A stretch of 64,000 nt of DNA from Catenulispora sp. GP43. GTDB lineage: Bacteria; Actinomycetota; Actinomycetes; Streptomycetales; Catenulisporaceae. How positions within the stretch are numbered: position 1 is the first letter of the stretch; each line of letters begins with the position of its first letter. The notes below the pieces were generated by a model. That model saw only the letters and a list, made by a program, of their open reading frames with translations. It was not told where the DNA came from and searched no databases. The translations under genes and the position numbers were made by a program. This document shows, piece by piece, positions 42,199-49,223 of the stretch. The DNA is taken from assembly GCF_041260665.1 (NCBI RefSeq), contig NZ_JBGCCT010000013.1:1-64000 (forward strand). The letters run 5' to 3'.

Positions 42199-43119
42199 CT
42201 ACCGTGTCGGCGGACCGAGTCGATCGGTGATGTGGGTCGGGGTGACGAGGGTTTCGACTGAGATCGCGGAGACGAAGGCCGCGGTGATCGGGTCGGGGCG
42301 CACTCTGGTGTACACCGACAGGGGTCGCAGAACGGGCGGGTCGGGGCGCAGCAGGGCGCCGTCGAAGTGCCTGGGGACGATGTTTCCGGGCAGCAGGGCC
42401 AGGCCGATCCCCGCGCGGGCCAGGCTGAGCGCGGACGCACTCTGCTCGGTGCGCACCGAGAGCTTGGGAGTGAAGCCGGCTTGCCCGCAGGCGGCGTTGA
42501 GGATGTCGGACAAGCCGCTGCGTGCGGTGTAGTGCACCCACTCCTGCTGTGCGAGATCGACCATCGGGACTTGCGCGCCGTCGGGATAGGGCAGGGCGTC
42601 GGGAGCCGCGGCGATGACGAACTCTTCGACGCCGATCGTCCGGCAGGGCCCGTCCCAGTCCGGCGGGGTGGGACCGACCGCGACGTCGGCGGCTCCGGCC
42701 TCCATCGCCGCGATCAGCTCGTTGGTGTGGGGAAACTCGACCAGGTGGACTTGGAGTTCGGGGTACTCACGCCGCCAGGTACGCAGCGCCCCGGGCAACA
42801 CCCCGGTGCTGATTGAGTAGAGGGTCCCCACGTGCAGTTCGCCGGTCTCCACGCCGGATGCCCGGCGGGCGGCGCTGGAGGCACGTTGCGCGTGGGCCAG
42901 GCTCGCCCGAGCGTGTGGCAGGGCGGTGCGGCCGGCTGGAGTCAGCCGGACCTGGCGCGGCAGGCGTTCCAGCAGCGGCCCGCCGAGCTCGCGTTCCAGG
43001 GCCTGGATCTGGTGGGACAGGCCCGGCTGGCTCATGCCGAGCACTTCCGCGGCGCGGGTGAACGAGCCCTCGTCGACGACGGTGATGAAGTACTCGAGTT
43101 GGCGCAGGGAAACTGACAT
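42199..43119 (-). CDS. LysR-family transcriptional regulator
   Basis: 306 residues. N-terminal LRQLEYFITVVDEGSFTRAAEVLGMSQPGLSHQIQALERELG is the LysR helix-turn-helix; the rest is the type 2 periplasmic-binding-like ligand domain (GELHVGTLYSISTGVLPGALR, VAVGPTPPDWDG, LARAGIGLALLPGNIVPRHF). It is divergent from the FSH1-type hydrolase gene, with the gap containing AGTTC-AA-GAACT (43134-43145), so that gene and its neighbour are the likely targets. Confidence 0.92.
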   Translation of the reverse strand: MSVSLRQLEYFITVVDEGSFTRAAEVLGMSQPGLSHQIQALERELGGPLLERLPRQVRLTPAGRTALPHARASLAHAQRASSAARRASGVETGELHVGTLYSISTGVLPGALRTWRREYPELQVHLVEFPHTNELIAAMEAGAADVAVGPTPPDWDGPCRTIGVEEFVIAAAPDALPYPDGAQVPMVDLAQQEWVHYTARSGLSDILNAACGQAGFTPKLSVRTEQSASALSLARAGIGLALLPGNIVPRHFDGALLRPDPPVLRPLSVYTRVRPDPITAAFVSAISVETLVTPTHITDRLGPPTR

Positions 43120-43133
43120 GCAAAAAATCTATC

Positions 43134-43145
43134 AGTTCAAGAACT
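43134..43145. promoter_or_regulatory. Short inverted repeat between LysR and hydrolase genes
   Basis: AGTTC and GAACT separated by AA in the 114-base AT-richer divergent region. It is a candidate core for LysR binding, but the arms are short. Confidence 0.35.
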
Positions 43146-43233
43146 TTCATTTGTTGGACATATGGATAGCCGCCGCAGCAGGATGAAGCACAGGGCCCCC
43201 TCACCCAGAGCCAACTCCAAACGGCGGTGACCC

Positions 43234-43848
43234 ATGTCTGACCTACGCATACTGTGCCTACACGGCTACCACGGCAGTGGCGCGATCCTGCGCGATCAGA
43301 TGGCATCGCTGACCGCCGCCCTGCCCGCGGACGTCGAATTCGTCTACGTCGACGCACCCTCCCTGGCCACCGGAGACTTCGGCTGGTGGCACGAGGGCTT
43401 CGACGGCTGGGAGCGTACCCGCGACTGGGCGATCGAGCTGGTGTGTGCCGGACCCGGGTTCGACGGGGTCTTCGGCTTCAGCCAAGGAGCGGCCCTGGCC
43501 GGTCTGCTCACCGCGGTCCAGGAGAGCGGAGGCGCCCCGCCCGAATTCCACTTCCGCTTCGCCATCCTGGTCGGCGGCTTCACCAGCGACCTGCCGAAAC
43601 ATGCCGCACTCCTGCGGCACGAACTCACCACGCCCTCGGCCCACGTCATCGGACGCAGCGACGTGATCGTGCCGCGCAGGGATTCGCTGCGCCTGGCCGA
43701 CCGGTTCGCCGACCCGCTGGTCGTCGAACACTCCGGTGGCCACATCGTCCCCGGCCACGACGCGGTGGCCGGGCCCATCGCTGCATTCCTCGAGGCTCGC
43801 ACGGAGACAGAACTCGCACGGAGACAGAAGGAGACAGGCGATGAGTGA
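43234..43848 (+). CDS. FSH1-family serine hydrolase
   Basis: 204 residues. LRILCLHGYHGSGAILRDQMASL starts the alpha/beta hydrolase fold; FDGVFGFSQGAALAGLL holds the nucleophile in G-F-S-Q-G; GRSDVIVPRRDSLRLADRF the Asp, and HSGGHIVPGHD the His of the triad. This matches the FSH1 serine hydrolase family (carboxyl esterases of unknown natural substrate). The end overlaps the next gene by eight bases. Confidence 0.88.
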   Translation: MSDLRILCLHGYHGSGAILRDQMASLTAALPADVEFVYVDAPSLATGDFGWWHEGFDGWERTRDWAIELVCAGPGFDGVFGFSQGAALAGLLTAVQESGGAPPEFHFRFAILVGGFTSDLPKHAALLRHELTTPSAHVIGRSDVIVPRRDSLRLADRFADPLVVEHSGGHIVPGHDAVAGPIAAFLEARTETELARRQKETGDE

Positions 43849-44503
43849 CCGGGCGAATTCGATGGCTGACACCGGGCCGGCGATGGAATTCGTGCCCACC
43901 CCCGTCGGCGCGGCAGGAATCACCTGGTACCCCGCACCCGGCCCGCCGCGCGCTGTGGCCCTGCTCGGCCACGGCACAGCCACCGGAGTGGAGGCAGCAG
44001 ACCTGCAAGCACTCGCCGCCGCCCTACCGGCCCGGGGAGTCAGCGTCGCGCTGGTGACCCAGCCGTACCGGATGAACCGCACCCGCGACGGCTCCGACGA
44101 GCCGTCGCTCGACACGGCCTGGCGGGCCGTCTGGCCGATCGCCGCCGACCTGGGCGTCCCCGTCATCTCCGGTGGCCGCAGCGCCGGATCCCAAGTGGCC
44201 TGCCGCACCGCCGAACGACTCGGCGCGCACGCCGTACTCGCCCTGGCCTATCCGCTGCTTGGACCCGGCAGCTCCCGAGAACTGCTTGCGACTGGCCGAC
44301 CCACCCTTGTCCTGCAGGGCACGCGCGACCCCTTCGGCCGCCCCGAGCAGTTCCCGGCCTTGCCGGCCGAGATCGAACTCGTCGAGATCGCCGGCGCGAA
44401 CCACACCTTCGGCACCCCCGACGGCACTGCCCACCCGGAGACGATGGCCCTCATCACCGCCACGGCATCTCAGTGGATCGAGCGACAGCTGGCACGGACC
44501 TGA
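43841..44503 (+). CDS. Alpha/beta hydrolase (KANL3/Tex30-like)
   Basis: 220 residues from ATG 43841 with AAGGAG upstream. PPRAVALLGHGTATGVEAADLQALA starts the hydrolase, VISGGRSAGSQVACRTAERLG carries the serine elbow in GRSAG, LVLQGTRDPFGRPEQF the Asp and VEIAGANHTFGT the His. This is the small dienelactone-hydrolase-like or Tex30 group. It is translationally coupled with the FSH1-type gene, so the two probably act on related esters. Confidence 0.85.
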   Translation: MSDRANSMADTGPAMEFVPTPVGAAGITWYPAPGPPRAVALLGHGTATGVEAADLQALAAALPARGVSVALVTQPYRMNRTRDGSDEPSLDTAWRAVWPIAADLGVPVISGGRSAGSQVACRTAERLGAHAVLALAYPLLGPGSSRELLATGRPTLVLQGTRDPFGRPEQFPALPAEIELVEIAGANHTFGTPDGTAHPETMALITATASQWIERQLART

Positions 44504-44801
44504 ACGGGCCCGCGTCGCCGATCGCGGGTCCGCGAGTCTTGAGGACGATCGGCCGGCGATCGGCAGCCTGACCGTGAACCCGAGCCCGGTGCCCGCGGTC
44601 GCCCCGGGCTTGCCCGATCAGGGTGGCCAGTGCGACCGCGCGGCTGCCGATGTATACCCGCTGCGGCCTGCGTGGTCGAAGAATCCGTGCTCCTGCAAGT
44701 TTCACATTTTGCAAGTTCAGTTGTAGCCGATGAGACCTGCGGACGACAGTCGAGAGCAGGACGTCAACAGCGCCCTCAACGGATGGAGAGGAAAACTCGC
44801 C
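44504..44801. other. Intergenic region with direct repeats
   Basis: 298 bases without a convincing gene. TGCAAGTTTCA (44694-44704) and TGCAAGTTCAG (44710-44720) are direct repeats 16 bases apart, upstream of the aldolase gene, and could be an activator or repressor site. A mildly AT-richer stretch surrounds them. The first half looks like ordinary high-GC spacer. Confidence 0.4.
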
Positions 44802-45668
44802 ATGACGAACACGATCGACATCGACGCCGCGCGCAAGCTGGCCAACTACAAGGGCGACGACGCCGTGCAGACGTCGAACTACGCGACCGGCTTCCCGAGC
44901 GTCAAGGACGTCGTCAGCCCCGAGGAGTGGCAGGCGCGCGTCGACCTGGCCGCGTGCTACCGGCTGGTCGACCTTTACGGGATGAGTGACCTGACCTACA
45001 ACCACATCACCGTGCGCGTGCCCGGCACGGACACGTTCCTGATCAACCTCTACGGCCTGCTGTACAAGGAGGTCACCGCCTCCAGCCTGGCCAAGGTCGA
45101 CCTCGACGGCAACGTCGTGTGGAAGCCGGAGGGCACCGACTACGGCGTCAACGCCGCCGGCTACGTCATCCACAGCGCCGTGCACGCCGCACGCGACGAC
45201 ATCGACGCGGTCATCCACACCCACAGCGTCGCCGGCATGGCGGTGGCCTCGATGAAGTCCGGACTGCTGCCGTTGAGCCAGCATTCGATGCGCTTCAGCG
45301 GTCATCTGGCCTACCACGACTACGAGGGCCCGGCCCTTAGCGAGCAGGAGAAGAAGACGCTGGTCGCCGACCTCGGCGAGCACCGAGCCATGATCCTGCG
45401 CAACCACGGCCTGCTGGTGGGCGGTCCGACCATCGCCGAGGCGTTCAACCTGCTCTACCAGCTGGAGATCTCCTGCCGGGCCCAGGTCGCGGCGCTGGCC
45501 GCCGGGCACGATGCGGTGCAGACCCCGTCGCGGGAGGTCGTCGACCTCACCGCGCACATCTTCGCTCCGGGCACGATCCGCCGGTACGGCCTGCTGGAGT
45601 GGCCGGCGATGCTGCGGCGCGTCGAGGCGGAGAGCGTCAACAGCCCCTACCCGTACTACGCGAGCTGA
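44802..45668 (+). CDS. Class II aldolase/adducin family protein
   Basis: 288 residues from ATG 44802 with GGAGAGGAAA upstream. DLTYNHITVRVPGTDTFLINLYG, VIHTHSVAGMAVASMK with the two metal-binding His, and HRAMILRNHGLLVGGPT with the third are the class II aldolase signatures; EGTDYGVNAAGYVIHSAVH lies between. Members cleave aldol phosphates or decarboxylate; no phosphate-binding preference can be read here. Its stop overlaps the next start (TGATG), pointing to joint use with the LigI-like enzyme. Confidence 0.87.
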   Translation: MTNTIDIDAARKLANYKGDDAVQTSNYATGFPSVKDVVSPEEWQARVDLAACYRLVDLYGMSDLTYNHITVRVPGTDTFLINLYGLLYKEVTASSLAKVDLDGNVVWKPEGTDYGVNAAGYVIHSAVHAARDDIDAVIHTHSVAGMAVASMKSGLLPLSQHSMRFSGHLAYHDYEGPALSEQEKKTLVADLGEHRAMILRNHGLLVGGPTIAEAFNLLYQLEISCRAQVAALAAGHDAVQTPSREVVDLTAHIFAPGTIRRYGLLEWPAMLRRVEAESVNSPYPYYAS

Positions 45669-46558
45669 TGACGATGCAGACCGACATCGATCGCGACATC
45701 CTGTGCCCCGGTCCCGACCCGGAACCCCGTCCGCCGACCCGCATTCGGCTTCCGCGTGGTTCGGTCGACACGCACTCCCATGTGATCGGCACTGACTTCA
45801 TCGCGCAGCGCAGCTACACTCCGCCCGCCGCGCCGGCCGCGGACTACCTGCACATGCTCGATGCCACCGGTATGACCTACGGCGTGCTGATCCAGATCAG
45901 CGTGCACGGCGCGGACAGCACCGTGATGCTCGACGCGCTCAAGGCGCACCGCGACCGGCTGCGGGGCGTCGCGGTGGTCGCGCCGGACGTGGCAGACGTC
46001 GAACTCGGCCGGCTGGCCGACGCGGGCGCCGTGGGTCTGCGCTTGAACACGCTGTCCGGCGGCGGTTTCGGCTTCGACCACATCGACCGCTACGAGGCGA
46101 TCTGCGCCGAGCTCGGCTGGCATCTGCAGCTGCTCACCGACACCCGCCGGCTTGAGGAGGTAGCGTCGCGGATCTCTCGGGTGAGTGTGCCGGTGGTCGT
46201 CGACCACCTCGGTGACGTCGACGTGGGCGGCGGGCTGGACCAGCCTGGCTGGAAGCTGCTGGTCGACTTGGTGCGTGACGGAGTCTGGATGAAGCTGTCC
46301 GGCGCGTTCCGGCTCTCCACAGCCCCCGGCTACACCGACACCATCCCGTTCGCACGGCAGCTCGTCGATGCCGCGCCGGATCGTTGCGTGTGGGGCTCGG
46401 ACTGGCCGCACGTCGGATTCTTCGGCCGCATGCCGAACGTCGGCGAACTGCTCGACCTGCTCGCCGACTGGGTGCCGGATCCGGCCACCCGGGAGGCGGT
46501 GCTCACCACCAACGCGCACCGCCTGTACGCCTTCCCCGCCGCGGTGGCGACAGCATGA
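45668..46558 (+). CDS. Amidohydrolase-2 family protein, LigI-like (2-pyrone-4,6-dicarboxylate lactonase type)
   Basis: 296 residues from ATG 45668. VDTHSHVIGTDFIAQRSYTPPAA carries the first metal-site motif, VGLRLNTLSGGGFG, VVVDHLGDVDVGGG and CVWGSDWPHVGFFG the rest, as in metal-dependent TIM-barrel lactonases acting on 2-pyrone-4,6-dicarboxylate or similar dicarboxylates. With a PrpF-type tautomerase gene right after it, this resembles protocatechuate 4,5-cleavage or gallate pathways. That neighbour is broken, so the pathway may be incomplete. Confidence 0.8.
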   Translation: MTMQTDIDRDILCPGPDPEPRPPTRIRLPRGSVDTHSHVIGTDFIAQRSYTPPAAPAADYLHMLDATGMTYGVLIQISVHGADSTVMLDALKAHRDRLRGVAVVAPDVADVELGRLADAGAVGLRLNTLSGGGFGFDHIDRYEAICAELGWHLQLLTDTRRLEEVASRISRVSVPVVVDHLGDVDVGGGLDQPGWKLLVDLVRDGVWMKLSGAFRLSTAPGYTDTIPFARQLVDAAPDRCVWGSDWPHVGFFGRMPNVGELLDLLADWVPDPATREAVLTTNAHRLYAFPAAVATA

Positions 46559-46591
46559 CAGGCTACCTACGAATATAGTGAGGTCCGGTGC

Positions 46592-47333
46592 GTGCTGATG
46601 CGCGGTGGCACGAGTAAGGGCCTGTACTTCCACGGCACGGTCCTGCCCGGGCCCGGACCAGGCCGCGATCGTCGAACCCTCCTCGCGTCCCGACGCGGAC
46701 GTCGACTACACCTTCGCTCAGGTCGAGATCGACCGGCCGGGTGTGGGTCCGGGAACTGCGGCAACAAATCCTCAGGCGTCGGGCCGTTCGCGATCGATGA
46801 GGGCCTTGTCGAAGCCGTCGAACCGGTCACGCGGGTGCGGATCCACAACACCAATACCGACGCCCTGATCATCGCGGAGGTCCCGGTGCGTGCCGGTCGT
46901 GCCCGCGTCGCCGGGGAGCTCGCCATCCCCGGCGTCCCCGGGGCCGGTGCGGAGATCGTGATGAACTGGGCCGCCACGATCGGCGCGAAGACCGGCAGCC
47001 TGTTGCCGACCGGGTCGGACGCTCCGACGACGGGTTGGGGAGAAGGAAATGGACCTGAGGGTCCGGCTGCTGTTCATGAACCGTCTCCACGAATCCATCG
47101 CCGGGTCCGGCTCGATCTGCCTGGCTGCCGCCTCCCGCGTGCCCGGCTCCGTCGTCGCGGGCATCGCCGCCGTGCGGCGGCCGGGCGAACTGCTGATCGG
47201 CCACCCCTCGGGCGTCACTCCGGCGAAGGTCCAGGCGCGCCTCGAAGGCGGCTCGGCGGTGTTCGGCGTCCTCGGGTTCAGCCGTACCGCGCGCCGGTTG
47301 ATGGCCGGCAGCGCCTACCTGCCGCCCTTCTGA
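46592..47333 (+). pseudogene. PrpF-family (4-oxalomesaconate tautomerase-like) pseudogene
   Basis: Family signatures are recognisable but in different frames: MLMRGGTSKGLYFHGTVLPGPG, then in another frame AIVEPSSRPDADVDYTFAQV, then CGNKSSGVGPFAIDEGLV and VRIHNTNTDALIIAEV to AATIGAKTGSLLPTG, and finally RLLFMNRLHESIAGSGSICL and HPSGVTPAKVQARLEGG. Intact members have about 370 residues; this piece covers about 250 codons with at least two frameshifts and missing central parts. It was probably part of the LigI-like cluster and is no longer functional. Confidence 0.8.
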
Positions 47334-47376
47334 ACGGGCCGATCCTCGCCTTCTCGTAACGGCCGTTGTGGAGTAA

Positions 47377-47396
47377 GTTATAGGTCGACCACTAAC
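47377..47396. promoter_or_regulatory. Inverted repeat upstream of the SnoaL-like gene (candidate TetR operator)
   Basis: GTTATAGGTC / GACCACTAAC is an imperfect palindrome centred on GGTCGACC. It lies just before the ribosome-binding site of the SnoaL-like gene and shortly upstream of a TetR gene, its likely binder. Confidence 0.5.
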
Positions 47397-47408
47397 GTAG
47401 GAGTGGAT

Positions 47409-47894
47409 ATGACCGTCAAGGAAGACGCCGACACCAACACCGCCACCCGCCGTGCCGCCGCCCAGCACGCCGTAGCCGAGCACCTGCGCCTCACCGCCGC
47501 GGGACGCACCGAGGAGTGGGTGAAGCTGTTCGCCCCGGATGCGGTGCTCGAGTTCCCGTACGCGCCGGTCGGCGTGCCCCAACGGATAACCGGGCGGGAC
47601 GCGCTGTTCGAGCACATGACCCACTTTCCCGAGACCTTCGATGTGGAATTCGTCGACCTGGTGTTCCACGAGACCGTCGATCCGAGCCTCGCGATCGCCG
47701 AATTCCGCTCGACCGGCACCGCACTGCCCACCGGTAAGCCATACGAGCAGACCTGCATCTCCGTCGTCCGGATCGACGACAACGCGCTCATCACCCACTA
47801 CCTGGACTACTGGAACCCGCTCGTGGCGATCGAGGCGCTGACACCCGGCCACGTCCCCTCCGCCCCCGACCGCAGCGTGGCTTTTGGAGGCTGA
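47409..47894 (+). CDS. SnoaL/NTF2-like protein
   Basis: 161 residues from ATG 47409 with AGGAG upstream. AGRTEEWVKLFAPDAVLEFPYAPVG, RITGRDALFEHMTHFPE and YEQTCISVVRIDDNALITHYLDYWNPL form the cone-shaped NTF2-like fold of SnoaL polyketide cyclases and related isomerases or ligand binders. No catalytic residue can be named with confidence. It is followed by a TetR gene, which most likely regulates it. Confidence 0.85.
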   Translation: MTVKEDADTNTATRRAAAQHAVAEHLRLTAAGRTEEWVKLFAPDAVLEFPYAPVGVPQRITGRDALFEHMTHFPETFDVEFVDLVFHETVDPSLAIAEFRSTGTALPTGKPYEQTCISVVRIDDNALITHYLDYWNPLVAIEALTPGHVPSAPDRSVAFGG

Positions 47895-47914
47895 GGAAGA
47901 GCCGTGTTTAACTG

Positions 47915-48469
47915 ATGACCATGCCCGCCGCCGGCACCAGCACGAAGAGCGACGAACGACGCCGGGCCATCGTGGCCGCCGCAGTCGAGTGCTTCGCGCA
48001 AAAGGGCTTCTACGGCACGACCACGCACGAGGTGGCCGACTGGGCTGGCATCTCCCAGCCGTATCTCTACCGTCTGTTCCCGAACAAGGAAGCACTGTTC
48101 GCGGCGACGGTCGACCACGTGTCTGTCGTGATGACGGAAACCCTCGTCTCGCACCTGCCGGCGACGGGCGGTCCCGGGCTGGACTCCGAGGCGGCGTTGG
48201 ACGCGGCCCGCCGCGCCTACGTCGCCCTCGTCGCGGACCAGAACATCCTGAGGTTCCTCATGCACGCGAACTGCGCAGTCGGCGAACCGCTGGTGGCGCA
48301 GGCCGTGCGCCGGTGCTACGCCAAGCAAGTCGACACCGTCCAGCAGTTGCTGCGCGACGACGATGCCGTCCGGCGCTGGTTCGGCGACGGAATGCTCGAC
48401 AACGTGGCCACCGTCCTGGGCCTGGCCGACATCGACGAGCCGTGGGCGCACGTCCTCTCCGCTCGATGA
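47915..48469 (+). CDS. TetR-family transcriptional regulator
   Basis: 184 residues. ERRRAIVAAAVECFAQKGFYGTTTHEVADWAGISQPYLYRLFPNKEALFAATVDHV is the helix-turn-helix; the short C-terminal domain includes YVALVADQNILRFLMHANCAV and AKQVDTVQQLLRDDDAV. Slightly short for the family and directly followed by a transposase remnant, so a few C-terminal residues may have been lost. It starts 20 bases after the SnoaL-like gene. Confidence 0.9.
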   Translation: MTMPAAGTSTKSDERRRAIVAAAVECFAQKGFYGTTTHEVADWAGISQPYLYRLFPNKEALFAATVDHVSVVMTETLVSHLPATGGPGLDSEAALDAARRAYVALVADQNILRFLMHANCAVGEPLVAQAVRRCYAKQVDTVQQLLRDDDAVRRWFGDGMLDNVATVLGLADIDEPWAHVLSAR

Positions 48470-48600
48470 CCTGGCACCTGGACCGCGATACGAAGTTCAC
48501 GCGTGGCAGAGCGAACGCGATCTGCCACAGGCCTGTCAGGGAGCTACGTCGCGAACTGGCTGGTGGTCAGTCGCGTCCGGTTCCCCGGTAGAGATCCAGG
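48470..48600 (+). pseudogene. Transposase (DDE integrase-core) remnant
   Basis: Immediately after the TetR gene the frame reads HLDRDTKFT then RANAICHRPVRELRREL. The first piece matches the RDRDTKFT segment and the second the ANAICERFVGTLRREL segment of integrase-core transposases. The roughly 40 residues between them, including a catalytic acidic residue, are missing. Internal deletion and absence of ends mark it as dead. Confidence 0.6.
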
Positions 48601-48719
48601 CGTCCCGGCCGTCACTGGACCCAGTCGGGTATCACTTGGAACAACCAGCCCGCCCTCGGCCCCCTCCTGGACACCGCCCCGCCGCCGCAAAGCGCAGACC
48701 CTGCTCCCCGGCCTGGCGA

Positions 48720-48927
48720 GACCGACCAGATCCCCCTGCTGCTGGTGCTCGCCACCCGTCCGGTGCCGCCCGCGAGGACTCGGTTCGTAAGCTCATCGCC
48801 GATCGCGCGGCCCGGCGGCTTGACCTGGCGCCGCCGGGCGGAGGCGATCCGGCTGGTGGCGCTGCTGGGGGACCGCTTCGGCGCGGACGATCTCGCCTCG
48901 GTCATGGCCGGCGACCGAGGGCGATGA
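48720..48927 (+). pseudogene. Remnant of a LuxR-type AAA+ regulator ATPase domain
   Basis: Across two frameshifts the DNA encodes PLLLVLATRPVPP, then REDSVRKLIADRAARRLDLAP, then EAIRLVALLGDRFGADDLAS. This order (LLLVLATRP, domain arginine region, L.L.PL..E...L....FGA) is that of the nucleotide-binding domain of large ATP-dependent LuxR/AAA regulators. No start, helix-turn-helix or other domain survives. Roughly 300 bases on either side show no gene, except a repeated CGAACTCGAACCC stretch near 49165-49215 before the trehalose gene. Confidence 0.45.
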
Positions 48928-49223
48928 CCGCGATCAGCCAACTGCACGCGATCGTTGATCAGCCCGGCACCGACTCCCGATCTGTGACGCCGCGTGTCCA
49001 CGAACCCCGCCACACCAGCGGCCTGATAAGCACTTTCAAGACGCCGAACGCTCATTGAATCCCCGGCGCGCGCGGGCCGTTTGAAGAGATACGGACACAT
49101 CGGCATCGCGGCTACCGCAGTCCGCGATGATGAACGGGTCAAGGCGACTTCTCCGGTCCGCCCCGAACTCGCCCCCGAACTCGAACCCGCCCTCGAACTC
49201 GAACCCGAACTCCAAGAGGAGCT

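Noticed and set aside
49160-49220. CGAACTCGAACCC repeats as a CRISPR or operator array
   Set aside because: Units are irregular, without spacers, and behave like low-complexity coding for Glu-Leu-Glu-Pro just before the trehalose gene.
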